64,000 bases of DNA from Corylus avellana (GCF_901000735.1 NC_081547.1:28445382-28509381); one strand, 5' to 3'; positions 8,896 to 20,194 are shown, counted from the stretch's first letter. Translations and numbers: made by a program. The notes: generated by a model from the sequence alone, not told the origin.

Positions 8896-11262
8896 TTAGC
8901 ATTTTGCACCCACGTTCATCAACCTTATATCCTGGATCAGACGGTCCAAATTACTGTAAGAGGACCCGCCTTCGCTCACACTTTCTCTTGCCAACCTAGA
9001 CATCTCAACCGTTGATTTCAGAAACTCCTTCTCCTTCTCAACCATCAGATCATTCATCATCTTTTCCACAATGACTCTATCACAGACATCCTTCATGTCC
9101 ATCCCAAGCTTCCAAACCTCACTCACAAACCTGCTATTCACTTGCTGATCCGCAAAGTAAGGCAAGCAAATCATGGGCACCCCAGCCACTATACTCTCCA
9201 AGGTCGAGTTCCACCCACTGTGGGTGACAAACCCACCAACGGCTGGGTGGGCCAGCACCTCCTCTTGTGGGGCCCAACCCACCATGTACCCCCTCTCCTT
9301 CGTCCCCTCCACCAGCTCCGCCGGAGTATGACCGTTGCCACCTTTTCCGTCCACTAAGTCGGGCCGTATGGCCCACAAGAACCGCTTCTTGCTATTGACC
9401 AAACCATGCCAAAACTCCATGAGCGCGTCCTTTGTCATTGTAGTAATGCTTCCGAAGCTGACGTAGATTACAGACTTGAAAGGTTGAGCGTCGAGCCACG
9501 TCATGCAGCTTCTGTCCACTTCAAAGAGGCTGGTGGAAGACTGAGAGTGCAACATGGTCGTTTCGGATCCAAGTTTGAATTTGAGGAGTGCATGGACGGG
9601 TCCAATGGTGTAGATTTGGGGACAGTGAGTGCGTATATGGGAGAGTACAGGTTCTTCTAGTTCTTCAAAAGTGTTGAGAATGAGTGCACTGGCTCTAGGG
9701 GATTGTCTGGTCTTGTTCATAAAGAGTTGGAGATTCGGGTCTGCCAGGTTGCTGACTCGGCAGAAACTGGGTAGATCTCGGCACCGGAGAAAAGTTTCCA
9801 TGCCTGGCACACTGCTTATAAGGCGATCCATATCTTCATTTCCTAGAGTGATTAATTAGCATATATAGACTCACTTAGTATTTGATGCAGCCTGACAAAC
9901 TGGAATTGAGTAAAACAATACAAGAAGAATGATAAATAATTCTTAGATCTTGAGTCTATTAAGGATCTGTGAATTCTTCTCAAAACTATAAAGTCTATCT
10001 AAGGTTTCAAGAAAAATATGAAGAAAACTCCTCTGAATAATTCTTATTGAAAAAAAGTGATCAAATAACATAAACTGTCTTTTCAAGAGGCTATAATCAT
10101 TTATTTATAGCCCCAAGACCCTTAATACTAATAAAGAATGGAATTAGGGCTCCCACAACCCTAATCCTAATAAAACAAGTAAACTAAGTTGGTTTAAAAC
10201 AAATAACAGCGGAAAAATAACATAGAAGGCCCCGAGTGCGCTCGATTGCAGTCTCGCAGATATAGTGTGATCGATCGCACTACTAGGGACTTGTGCGCTC
10301 GATCGCAGAAAATGGGGTATCGGTCGTAGTTCCAGGGACTTCCTTCTCCAAACCTGGGAAACTGCGCTCAATCGCAGTCAAGGTGCAATTGATCGCATTT
10401 CTAGGGATTGCCTCTTTTGCTGGACAAGTCTGGGATCGTGTCACCATCTTCCGGGGCGTCTTCACACCTTTATCCATTCGAGGCTTTCTCATATACTCCT
10501 AGGCATTGTAGTCTACATCGTGGTATTAATGTTACATATTTCACTCCAAGTTTGGTTCTTGAGAAACTAAACGAATGTACAACCCACAAAAGCTCACAAT
10601 ATTTGTCTTAAATTTGCTAATATTTTTAAGATGATAACGTTCTTGCTATGTCCAAAAATTACTATGGCCCCTAATCATTTTTGTACATATAAGTGACATC
10701 CATGTGAGAATACTGGAAAATGATAATGTGGGAAAGAGTAAATACCTCTAATGGGAAGCTCGCCGGCCTCAATTATATCTAGGATACGAAAGTAAACCCA
10801 GAAGGAGCAAGCACTGATGGTACGGAAATGAATGACGGGAATGCCAAGTTCGTCGCCGACATCCATAGGAAAGCTAAAGATCCCATCCGCTATGATGCAA
10901 CTCACGGGCAGTCTACTACTATTTGAATTTAACTGACCGGAAAACATCATCTTTCTAAATATAGGTATAGTTACAGAATTTAAGGTATCAAACAACTCCA
11001 TGAAGTGGTCGCCGGTTCGTGGGTGGTCGGCAGGAAGGCCGTCAGGGATGGTCTTGAATTGGAATCCAGGAAAACGTGCGAAACGGTCTAGGACGTTGGT
11101 GTAACGGAGGAGGCGATCGTGGTTGTGATCTGTGTTGAGGAAGGTAACATGGATGCCGGCAAGGGAAAGAAGCTCGGCTAGCTTGAGCATGGAGTTGACA
11201 TGTCCCTGTGCTGGAAGGGGAAAGATTAGGACATGCGGAGGAGCTTTTGGCCGTTCCTCCAT
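8896..11262 (-). CDS. UGT709-type UDP-glycosyltransferase (intact, 487 aa)
   Basis: Family-1 UGT expected to glucosylate a small acceptor in the cytosol. Exon 1 is 11,262-10,746 (donor GTATTT); exon 2 is 9,842-8,896 (acceptor CTCTAG). The phase-1 junction rebuilds [13 protein letters not shown] and gives 488 codons with stop. [14 protein letters not shown] is taken as the start by alignment with sister copies, though an in-frame ATG exists at 11,328. Catalytic His is about residue 21 (PAQGH) and its Asp partner about 126 (IIADG). The PSPG box spans residues 362-405. One oddity: the highly conserved PSPG Trp-38 is Leu (ICLPYFADQ instead of ICWPYFADQ) by a single TGG to TTG change. The wording [18 protein letters not shown] matches UGT709 / 7-deoxyloganetic acid glucosyltransferase-like proteins, but the substrate is unknown. 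The intron holds a solo LTR. Confidence 0.9.
9883..10536 (-). mobile_element. Solo LTR in UGT intron
   Basis: A block of about 650 bp is present in this intron but absent from the homologous intron of the neighbouring copies, where CACTTAG leads directly to ATTTCACTCC. The block starts TGATGCAGCC, ends GTTACA (TG...CA) and is flanked by TATTT on both sides (9,879-9,883 and 10,537-10,541, one base shared with the element). On the minus strand a TATA-like CTATAAATA lies near 10,100. Repeated GCGCTCGATCGCAG-like motifs fill 10,235-10,400. No internal region or primer-binding site is present, hence solo LTR. Confidence 0.75.
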
Positions 11263-11933
11263 GTTGAGATCTAAAAGGTCTGCTTTCTCGCTACAAGGCT
11301 CCTTAACTAATTGTATGGCAGGAAACACTGCTGCGATGGGGGTTGGTAGCCTGCGGTTAGAGGGAGAAAGTCAGAAAGAAAAGAAAACTATTAAAAATAA
11401 TATTTAAGTAAAATAAAGAGTACTATAATATAAGTTTGTATAGAATACGTAGTAGTTGAAAAAAAAAAAATTGTAATGTTTTGACAGACTGAATAAAATT
11501 TTAGATTAGTGTTTTATTTTAAAAAAAAAAATTGAAATAATCATATCAACATTAAAAAATAATTATAAAATAAAAAAGCTGATTTATAGCGCTACCTTAC
11601 GCTGAATGATTAGATATGGACCATATGGTGAATGATTACACAATAATCCAAGCTTGCCTTTTTAATTTGTCGCAAATTCGTGGAATTATTAGAAATATGC
11701 ATCATTCTGACTCATAGATAAAGACATGGGCATTAGAGTAATTGGAGTATCGATCTGGTTATACTTATGATATTGGAGTAATTGGACCAATAAAAATAAA
11801 GTATCTAAAATATTCTCACAGTATCAAAATCTAGATATGAAAATGCCTGACGTCACCTTGGACAGTTTGTTGTAAACTTTTTCGGTAGAAATTAGAATAG
11901 TAAAAACAAATTATTTTAAAAAAGTAAACTCTT

Positions 11934-12055
11934 GTTTGCAAGAGGTAGCTCAATTGGTTAGAGATTACATCTTATGAAGCGGAGGTTACTAGTTCAAATC
12001 TCATTTTCCTATTATGTGGACATGTTAAAAAGAAAAAAAAGAAAAAGAAAAAAAA
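11934..12055 (+). mobile_element. tRNA-derived SINE with 11-bp target duplication
   Basis: Plus-strand copy: GCAAGAGGTAGCTCAATTGG (A box), CTAGTTCAAATCTC (B box), GGACATGTT and an A-rich tail. Flanked by AGTAAACTCTT at 11,923-11,933 and 12,056-12,066. Duplicated in inverted form at 1,353-1,477. Confidence 0.8.
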
Positions 12056-12067
12056 AGTAAACTCTTA

Positions 12068-12262
12068 GAGCCTGTTTGGGATTACATTTGAGAAATAATA
12101 GAGCTTCTAAGTCGTAAGCTTTTGTCAAAAGTGTGTTTTGGTCATTTTTAAACTTTTTAGACTTTAAAAAGCGCTTTTAATTTTTTTACCAAACGAATAC
12201 TTTTTTCTTCAAACGATTAAAAATACTTCTAAAACTCTCAAACGCAATCTCAAACATGTCCT
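12068..12262. mobile_element. Foldback MITE (right-arm copy)
   Basis: Ends GCCTGTTTGGGATTACATTTG and, in complement, GGACATGTTTGAGATTGCG, with arms meeting at an AAAGCGCTTTT core. Partner of 1,146-1,340. Confidence 0.6.
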
Positions 12263-12769
12263 TAAAGCATTTCGAAGGACTCGTCTCCGATTTACAAAAT
12301 AAACTTTTCACTAATCAAATATCTCCACAACCATACTCATGGCCTCATGGGCCTTATATATATACACATAGCCCCTAAGCTAGCAAACAAAGCAACAACT
12401 CTTATAATTGAAATGGGCCTAACAAATACAACAAACTAATATTATGATGACTAACTATTATAGCCAAGCCCTCCCGATGAGTTTTTAAAAATTACTTTGT
12501 GAAATTACACCTAAAACCAAAAATGCAAAATGATCCTTAAAACTTAGAAGCAGTGTTATTTATTTATTTGTGGATTAGGATACCAGAGTAATTTTACAAG
12601 TTTCTCTTATATTATTTTTGTATCCTTCCAAGAATAATCAATCACAAACATTCTTAAAAAGGCACAAAAATAATAAAAAAAAACTTATAACATTACTCGA
12701 TATGCTAAACTAGCTTATTGGAGAACTAACCAACGCCCAAACGATGTCAATCCTTATTGGTTGAAGATA

Positions 12770-13832
12770 TTATTTAGCACCCTGGCGCATCAACCTTATA
12801 TCCTCGATCAAACGCTCGAAATTGCAATACGAGGATCCACTCTCACTCACACTTTCTCTGGCCAACCTAGACATCTTAACCGTTGATTTTAGAAACTCCT
12901 CCCTCTTCTCCACCGTCAGATCATTCACCATCTTTTCCACAGTAACTCTGTCGCAGACATCCTTCATGTCCATCCCAAGCTTCCAAACCTCACTCACAAA
13001 CCTGCTATTCACTTGCTGATCCGCAAAGTAAGGCCAGCAAATCATGGGAACCCCAGCCACTATACTCTCCAAGGTTGAGTTCCACCCACTGTGGGTGAAA
13101 AACCCACCAACGGCCGGGTGGGCCAGGACCTCCTCTTGTGGGGCCCAACCCACCATGTACCCCCTCTCCTTCGTCCCCTCCACCAGCTCCGCCGGAGTCT
13201 GACCGTCCCCATCTTTTCCGTCCACCATGTCCGGCCGTATTACCCACAAGAACCGCTTTTTGCTATTAACCAAACCATACCAAAACTCCATCAGCTCCTT
13301 CTTTGTCATTTTTGTAATGCTTCCAAAGCTGACGTAGATTACAGAGTTCAATGGTTGAGCGTCAAGCCACGTCATGCAGCTTCTGTCCACTTCGAAGAGG
13401 CTGTTCGAGGACTGAGAGTGCAACGTGGTCGTTTTGTATCCAAGTTTGAGTTTCAAGAGTAAATGGAGGGGTCCAAGGGTATATATTTTGGGACAGTGAG
13501 TGCGTATATGGGAGAGTACAGGTCCTTCGAGTTCTTCAAACGTGTTGAGTACGAGAGCACGGGCTCTGGGGGATTGTCTGGTCTCATCAGCAGCGAGTTG
13601 GAGATTCGGGTCTGCCAGGTCGCTGACTCGGCAATAACTCGGGAGGTCTCGGCACCGGAGAAAAGTTTCCATATCTGGCACGCTGGTTATAAGGCGATCC
13701 ATGTCTCCATTTCCTGGAGAGATTAACAAAGACCCAGTTAGTAACAGATTTCACTCCACGTTTGGTTGCTGAGAAACTTATATATAAACGATTGTTCGAC
13801 CGTAAAAAGCTCTGAATATTTGTCTGAGTTAG

Positions 13833-13875
<43 letters not shown>

Positions 13876-16800
13876 AATGATAAGAAAATCAGGAGGTTTT
13901 CGTCAAAGATGATAGCTTTCTGATTTGATTTGAGCCTAGCTCATCAAATTTCGTATATTATGTATATTATGTATCTTCGCCGTATCCAAAATGAGGGGGT
14001 GTACATGTAGGGAGATCAAAAAAAAAAAACAAAGCTTCAGATGAGAACTATTTCTACCAAAACTTAAAATTCTGATCAGGATTTGGTTAAGTTCTAATTA
14101 TTTGAAGGACAATTTTGGATATTATAGCTTTTACTATAATGTTTTTACGAACAATATAAATATGAGACTGCACGATTATAATTATTAAAATGATTAGAAG
14201 TATATAGTTGACAACTCAGCACTAATTAATTAAAAAATATTTTACTTAATAATTTTACAAATTATAAACTATCACAATAATTTATATAAATAACCTTATA
14301 ATAAAAATTGTAATACCCTGTCCTGTAGGAGCTCACATTATTACGTTTCGGCCAGAGAATTAATGAGGTTGGTATATATAATATATGTGCCATGCTCTCG
14401 ATCTCCTGATCTTTTGGAAATCTCACATTAAAAGTATATTGTGCTTGGGCCAAACTTTAATTATTCGGCCCCTACATATTAAACAACCAGGCCCAACCCA
14501 TTAAAAGGGTTGGCCCTATCATTAAAAAACTTGGCCTGTTGGCCGATTGGCAAGTCTCTAATCTGAGTCAAACACCGAAGAACCCAAATTGACCGCATAA
14601 TACAACACATATCCCAAATTGGCCTATTGGCCGAATCTTAAGTCGATAAGGCAAATACTAGCAAAATAATAATAATAATAATAATAATAATAATCAATAA
14701 AGTTATGTTGTAGTGCAATAAAAAGACTATTTTTTGCCCATAAAAGTCTTAAGTGCAAGAGGTCATAGGCCCATCAGTGGGTAGAGCCACAGCAACCAAG
14801 GATGTGGCCTATGACTTCTTGTCACTTAAGACTTTTATGATCCAAAAATAGTCTTTTTATTACACTATAACATTTCTATGATCTATAAGACAAATGATTT
14901 CATAATATAAAATAATAATAATTCAATCGGCCAAAAATCACGTCTCATAAAGTGTAGGTTACTAGATCAAATCTCACCCTCTCCCTTTGTATGAATATGT
15001 AAAAAAAAAAAAAAAAATTGAGACAAAGAAAATCCAGAGAACCAACAAACAGTAAGAAAAGAAAAAATTAAATCAATATTGGCGAATCGGGAAGCATCAT
15101 TTGCCAAACTCTAATAATATCTCAGTTTTTGAAAATTTTCCTAAACAAATCTTAAAACATTGACATAAGTGAAATATTTTTGTTTATAGTGAATAGCTAG
15201 ATACTAATTTTAATTTTTATATATTAAATAAATATTCAACTTTAATGTATTTCTCTACTAGCTAGCAGCACATATTCAACTACGTACGTGATTACTATTT
15301 ACTATGCTACGTGATTTACCCTCACCCCACTTTACTCTAATACTTTGATAGGTTGAATTTTGTGAATTATTTTCACTAGCATTTGTCATTTGTCATTATG
15401 TCAAGACATTTTTGTGCAAAACTGCCTTTTCACTCTTTTTATCTAAACAACACTAAAAATAACTTTAAGAGGATGGGAGATCTAGATTTAGATTTAAATC
15501 TTCTTTCCTTCCCTTTCATAGTAGCAGTGTTCGGCGTCTTCTCTGTAGGCTCTACTGGTTTCCGTTTCTGGCGAGTTGTTTTAGATCTAGTTTATAGATC
15601 TAGATCTAAATTCAGATCTAGTCTTTTCAAACTTAGATTTGATCGTTTTCTTCAGCCAAGGCGTGTCTTCCGAATTGATGTCTACGATGTCGTGTTTCTC
15701 TACTGCTGCTTGTGGGGGTTTTTGTTTTTGTTTTTTGTTGTTGTTTGTTTGTTTGTTGTTGTTGTTGTTCTTATTTTATGGTCCTAGTCGTTGGGCTAAG
15801 GACGTGAATAATGCTTCTGGCTTTCGGGTTGAAAAGGAAATGGTTTAGGTGTGAGTATTTTGCTCATACCTGAGAAATTGCTTCCTGTGCTCCTAGAAAG
15901 ACTCTGCGTTAGCAGATCGGTTCTATAATTTGAAGATCGGGCTAGGATAGCGGATGTTTGACGTCATAAATTGGTTTTTTATTGTAAGATTTGTTATGTT
16001 TTCGATTTTTTGATGTGTGATCTTTTAGCTTCGGCTATGATCTTGTAGAACTGTATGTTCTGTGATTGAGCTTTTATGCTCTTTACCACTATTAATGACA
16101 TCAGATTGATTTTCCCTCAAAAAAAAAAAAAAAAAGTTTGAATTTTGTGATAAAAAAAATAAAAAATGTTAAAATGTAAGGAGAAAGTACTGTTACACAT
16201 TTCAAATTTTCTTTTTAAAAGTTAGTTCTTAAATGATGTGTCACTATTTCATGAGTTGGTGACACATTTTTCAAAAAAATAAATTTCATGAGATTGTGAA
16301 ATATCATTTAAAAATTAACTTTTGAGAAAAAAATTTAACATGCGTAGCATTTTCTCAAATGTAAGAGCGGATATACCTCTGATAGGAAGCTCGCCGGCGT
16401 CAATTATATCTGGAATGCGAAAGTAAGCCCAGAAGGAGCAAGCACTGATGGTACGGAAATGAATGACGGGAATGCCAAGTTCGTCGCCGACGTCAATAGG
16501 AAAGCTCAAGATCCCATCAGCTATGATGCAACTCACTGGCCGTCTACTAGTATTTGAATTTGATTGACCCGAAGACAGTATCTTTCTAAATATAGGCTTA
16601 GTTACCGATTTTAAGGTACCAAACATCTCCATGAAGTGGTCGCCGGCTCGTGGGTTTTCGGCCGGAAGGCCGTCGGGGATGGTCTTGAATTGAAATCCAG
16701 GAAAGCATGCGAAACGGGCTAGGACGTTGGTGTAACGCACGAGGCGATCGTGGTTGTGATCTGTGTTGAGGAAGGTGACGTGGATGCCGGCAAGGGCAAG

Positions 16801-16899
16801 AAGCTCGGCTAGCTTGAGCATGGAGTTGACATGTCCCTGAGCCGGGAAGGGAAAAATGAGAACATGGGGCGGCGGCGGCGCATTTAGGCCTTGTTCCAT
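12770..16899 (-). CDS. UGT709-type UDP-glycosyltransferase (intact, 488 aa, large intron)
   Basis: Exon 1 is 16,899-16,377 (donor GTATAT); exon 2 is 13,713-12,770 (acceptor CTCCAG). The junction reads ELPIRG-NGDMDRL, phase 1, and gives 489 codons with stop. The start at MEQGLNAPPPPHVL follows homology; in-frame ATGs at 16,920 and 16,938 would add 7 or 13 residues. Catalytic His is about residue 23 (PAQGH) and Asp about 128 (IIADG). The complete PSPG box, W364 to Q407, keeps all usual residues, including HSGWNS and WPYFADQ. Exon 2 is nearly identical to the plus-strand fragment at 1-619. The 2,663-bp intron is three to four times longer than in the sister genes because of insertions: a hairpin (14,702-14,871), a poly(A) retroposon (15,366-16,137), a MITE (16,181-16,356) and a (TA)n tract. 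Confidence 0.92.
13837..13871. repeat. (TA)n microsatellite in UGT intron
   Basis: Uninterrupted TA dinucleotides, about 17 units. The length is likely polymorphic. Confidence 0.95.
14702..14871. repeat. Hairpin-forming inverted repeat in UGT intron
   Basis: Arms 14,702-14,772 and 14,806-14,871 are near-complementary over about 66 bases (AATAAAAAGACTATTTTT, CATAAAAGTCTTAAGTG and GTCATAGGCC in both), around a 33-base loop. A transcript of either strand would fold into one long stem. It could be a tiny MITE or an immature small-RNA locus. Confidence 0.75.
15366..16137 (+). mobile_element. Poly(A)-tailed retroposon in UGT intron (antisense)
   Basis: A segment of about 770 bp ends in a 17-base poly(A) tract (16,120-16,135) and is flanked by a perfect 13-bp direct repeat TTGAATTTTGTGA (15,353-15,365 and 16,138-16,150). 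Tail plus duplication is the mark of LINE-driven insertion. The body includes a 134-codon frame (15,383-15,787) rich in Phe, Val and Leu with no recognisable domain. It may be the 3' end of a truncated LINE or a processed copy of an untranslated RNA. It runs opposite to the host gene. Confidence 0.75.
16181..16356. mobile_element. Foldback MITE next to the exon 1 donor
   Basis: Same family as 4,171-4,335 (GTTAGTTCTTAAATGATGTGTCAC in one arm). It ends about 20 bases from the donor site at 16,376, so transcripts would carry a stem directly after the splice site. Confidence 0.55.
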
Positions 16900-16939
16900 A
16901 TGAGCGATCTGAGGCTTCATGTGTGAGTTTGTAATCATG

Positions 16940-17929
16940 AATCCTCCTTTTAAAAGTAGGTGCTGTCACACCGAAAATAGGCAAAATTCGGATGCATTCA
17001 AGTGTGTCATTGTCTACTTTCAATTTCAATTTCATTTGAAATATAGAGATCATATTCCGTCCAAAACGTCGTTTTCGAAAATAGGCAAAACGTGGTCATT
17101 TAAGTTTCAATCAAGTCAAGTCTTGAATCTAACCTTTGTTATCACCTACCATACAAGCATTAGGATACAAGTACTGGGGTTGTTACATCCCTTGTCGTAG
17201 TTTATTAATCTACTGGATGGGAAGACTTTATCTCACAAAACAGAATAATAATCGTATAGTCCTCATGCGCTGGGGAGTGGCTTCCATGCACTGGGACATG
17301 CCGCCTTGTTTACCGTCGGTGTTGCTGTTCCGTTTTTTTATTTGCTGTCTCTGTATTTTTTTTCGTGTATTTTTTTGTTCTTTGTGTTTTATTTTTTGGT
17401 TAGTTTTTTGTGTTGGCCTCCTTTTTCCTTTTTTGACAGAGTGTTTTCTTTCTTTACGGACTATTGATGATAGTATTGGCAACCATTTAGGGTTTTGTTC
17501 CATTTACGGTAGATTGCCATATTTAACAACCTTTATTGGCCGTATTGATTTGCTTGATAGGCCGTATTATTTATTTGATTCATTCTCAATTATTTTTAGG
17601 AAATTTCTGTGGCTTTTGTTGTTTATTTACTTATCGAGAATAAAAAAGGATAAGTAATTAATGGGATGCTTCCTAAGATATGACTGGAAGTGGTCCATTT
17701 CGCAAGGTAATGTATTCTAAAGTTAAAGCTAATTATTGGTTAAATTACCACTTATTCTAAAAACTTAAATGGATAAAAAGATATAAATTTAATTATTTAA
17801 TAAATAATTTAATATTAACCAATAAAAATGATATCTCAACACAAGAGTAATCTCAAGTAACCTGCTAGAGTACATCAATATTAATTATAGACCACCTACT
17901 TATTCAAGATAAACATAAATAAATAGGTA
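16940..17929. other. Spacer upstream of UGT, no gene called
   Basis: Promoter side of the UGT ending at 16,899. CCGAAAATAGGCAAAA-like sequence occurs twice (about 16,972 and 17,075). A 173-codon frame at 17,136-17,657 is T-rich and resembles no family I know. Confidence 0.5.
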
Positions 17930-17934
17930 AAGTC

Positions 17935-18785
17935 CACATACACCCTTCAAACTATCATTTAATTGATAATGTCCTTACCAAACTTTCAATTGTGACAATA
18001 TATCTCACAAACTACTAAAACATTGTCAATGTCTCTCCAAGACTAGGAAAAAGACATATAAAAATGCCCCTATATCTTTGCAATAAAACAAAAATATCCT
18101 TATAAATTTTAAAGAATTTTTTTTAAAAAAAACGAAAATTTTAATTTAAAAAGAACGATATTTAAAAAAAAAAAAACAATTTCTTTTTTAAACAATTATT
18201 TTGTTTAAAACGATTTTTTTTTTTTTAAAAAAAAAAACATTTAAAAAAAATTAGAAAACGAAAAATTTTAATTTAAAAAGAACGATATTTTAAGAAAAAA
18301 AACAATTTCTTTTTTAAACAATTATTTTGTTTAAAACGATTTTTTTTTAAAAAAAAATTAAAAAAAATTTAGAAAACGAAAAATTTAAATTTATTAAACT
18401 AAAATTGTTATTTTTTTTTAAATGGAAATTTTTATTTTAAAAAGTTATAAAACAAAAAACAAAAAAAAAAAAATCAATTTTTACAACAAAAAAATCGAAA
18501 TTTCTTAATTTTATTCTTATACAAAGGATTTTTTTTTTTAATTTTAAATTTGCCACTCTTTGTTTTTTGTTTTTGTTTTTGTTTTTGTTTTTTTTTTTTT
18601 GTTTTAAGTTTTAGGTTTTTTTTAGAAGTTTTAATATGTTTTGTTTTTAATTTATTAAGGGTCGTTTCGTTATTGGGGGAATATTGACAATTTTTTGTTA
18701 TTTGAGGAGACATTACCACGATTAAAAATTTATAGAAGATATTGTCAATTGAATCATAGTTTAAAGATGGTACGTGAACTTTTTC
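17935..18785. mobile_element. AT-rich terminal-inverted-repeat element
   Basis: The left end (AGTCCACATACACCCTTCAAAC, then ATTTAATTGATAATGTCC) and the complement of the right end (AGTTCACGTACC, then ATTCAATTGACAATATC) match imperfectly over the outer ~100 bases. Inside, a unit of about 120 bp is tandemly duplicated (around 18,120-18,240 and 18,250-18,365). No transposase frame. Probably a non-autonomous DNA element. Confidence 0.55.
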
Positions 18786-18789
18786 CAAA

Positions 18790-19470
18790 TAAATAAGATA
18801 AATAATAATGTTATAAAAAGACTTGATAGTTTCGAGATAAGGCTCCGTTTTTTTTAAGATAAGGTTTGGGACCCATTCTAGTTAAAACTAAACGGGACCA
18901 TTCCCAAGGGTCCACTTTCAACTGGACTTAGGCCCAAGACCCTCATTTTTTTTATGCTACTCCAGCTTGTATAAGACAATGTTAGTTGTCAGTACACGTG
19001 GGAGAATTTATATCTATGGATAATGATGATGTTCGATCTTTAATGGGAAGGGTGGAAGAGAAGAAGAATCTACCCATTACTGTCAGTTGAACCAATTGCA
19101 CCACCGCATAAACTCTTATGTGGTAGCCGGTAGGTGCATCCTGTGGCTAAGAATTTCTCTCCATCTTGCCTTGTTTATTTTATTTAATTTATTTGATATG
19201 TTTTTGTTGTTTTATAACAACAATATATGTGGACAGGAATTTTCTTAAAATAGGATCGGAGGAATTTTCTTCAATTGGGTCTATAGATTTGCCCTGTATT
19301 TTTCAATGCGTGAAAAATATTTGATTTTTTAATTAGCATATGAGAAATAAATAATTTTTTTAATAGAACTATTATATAATTAAGCATATATTTCTCGCAT
19401 ATTCAAAAAAATACATGATAGATTTTATAAATTATTTTAGTGGAAATTTCTTTCTCCCACTTTGATGTAA
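18790..19470. other. Spacer, nothing recognised
   Basis: AT-rich DNA without a supported gene or repeat. Confidence 0.5.
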
Positions 19471-19474
19471 ATTT

Positions 19475-19990
19475 TTGACCCTAATATGGTATATTAAAAT
19501 TTGGCAGACTAGAGTAGCAGAGACCAGTTGTTCAAGCCCAGAGGCCTGGAGGTCATCATATGGAAGCCGCCAGCGCGCTATAGGCATGCTCAAGATAAAT
19601 TATGATGCTGGGTCATCATATGTAGGAATGAGTACTGTTGTCTGTGATCATGAAGGCAAGGTGATAGGGGCCCTTAGCTGTGTTTTATATGCAACACTGG
19701 ATCCAACGTATGCAGAAGCTTTTGCGGCATGGAAGATGGCTGAATTTATCTCAAGGCTAGGGCTTCGTAAGGTTATGGTTGAAGGCGATTCCCTCGAGAT
19801 CGTAAATGCTCTTTGGAATGTGGCTTTATACAAAGGAAGCTATGGTCATTTAGTGGAGGATGCAAAAAACCTGCTTAACTCTTCATGTCAATGGGAAGCG
19901 CATCATGAGGGAGTGATGTACTTTGAACCGTCTGATCAAGCACATCATGTCCTGGTAATTAAAGACACTTGTGGTATGAGGGAGTGATGT
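19475..19990 (+). pseudogene. RNase H-like fragment of a LINE
   Basis: The frame encodes LKINYDAG, VVCDHEGKVIGALS, TYAEAFAAWKMAEF and VMVEGDSLEIVNAL, the order of an RNase H fold (RVT_3 type) as found at the C terminus of plant LINE polyproteins. Three acidic positions (YDAG, YAEAF, EGDS) are visible. The end is degenerate: the usual EANQAAHxLAK motif is altered to EPSDQAHHVLVIK, and GAGGGAGTGATGTACTT occurs twice (near 19,907 and 19,978). Reverse transcriptase and a tail with target duplication are not seen, so this is an old relic. A domesticated RNase H exon is less likely. Confidence 0.7.
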
Positions 19991-20194
19991 ACTTATGGTA
20001 AGTGGATGACAAATCCTTTGTTTTTGTAATTAAATCTTGAACTTTCTAAAATATTTTGTGTTATTTTTTTAATAAAAATTAGTAATTGATTTTTTTTTTT
20101 TTTTTTTTGGCCTTGGAGTTGCTATATATTGAGCATAAAAAAGCACATATTAGAAACTTCCAAATGATTAATTACAACAAAGACCTGCTTTTAT

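Larger units (their letters stand above)
11391..13388. repeat. Right arm of the ~2-kb inverted duplication
   Basis: Reverse complement of 1-2,008. It spans the spacer just upstream of the UGT at 8,896-11,262 and most of exon 2 of the UGT at 12,770-16,899. About 9.4 kb separate the arms. Confidence 0.9.

Noticed and set aside
11934..12010. A true tRNA gene
   Set aside because: A and B boxes are present but the arms do not form a clean cloverleaf, and an A tail plus target duplication show a SINE.
15383..15787. 134-codon frame in the UGT intron
   Set aside because: Lies wholly inside the poly(A) retroposon; low-complexity Val/Phe end. Not called as a gene.
17136..17657. 173-codon plus-strand frame
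   Set aside because: T-rich, Phe/Leu/Cys-heavy translation with no recognisable domain and no sign of splicing or a promoter.
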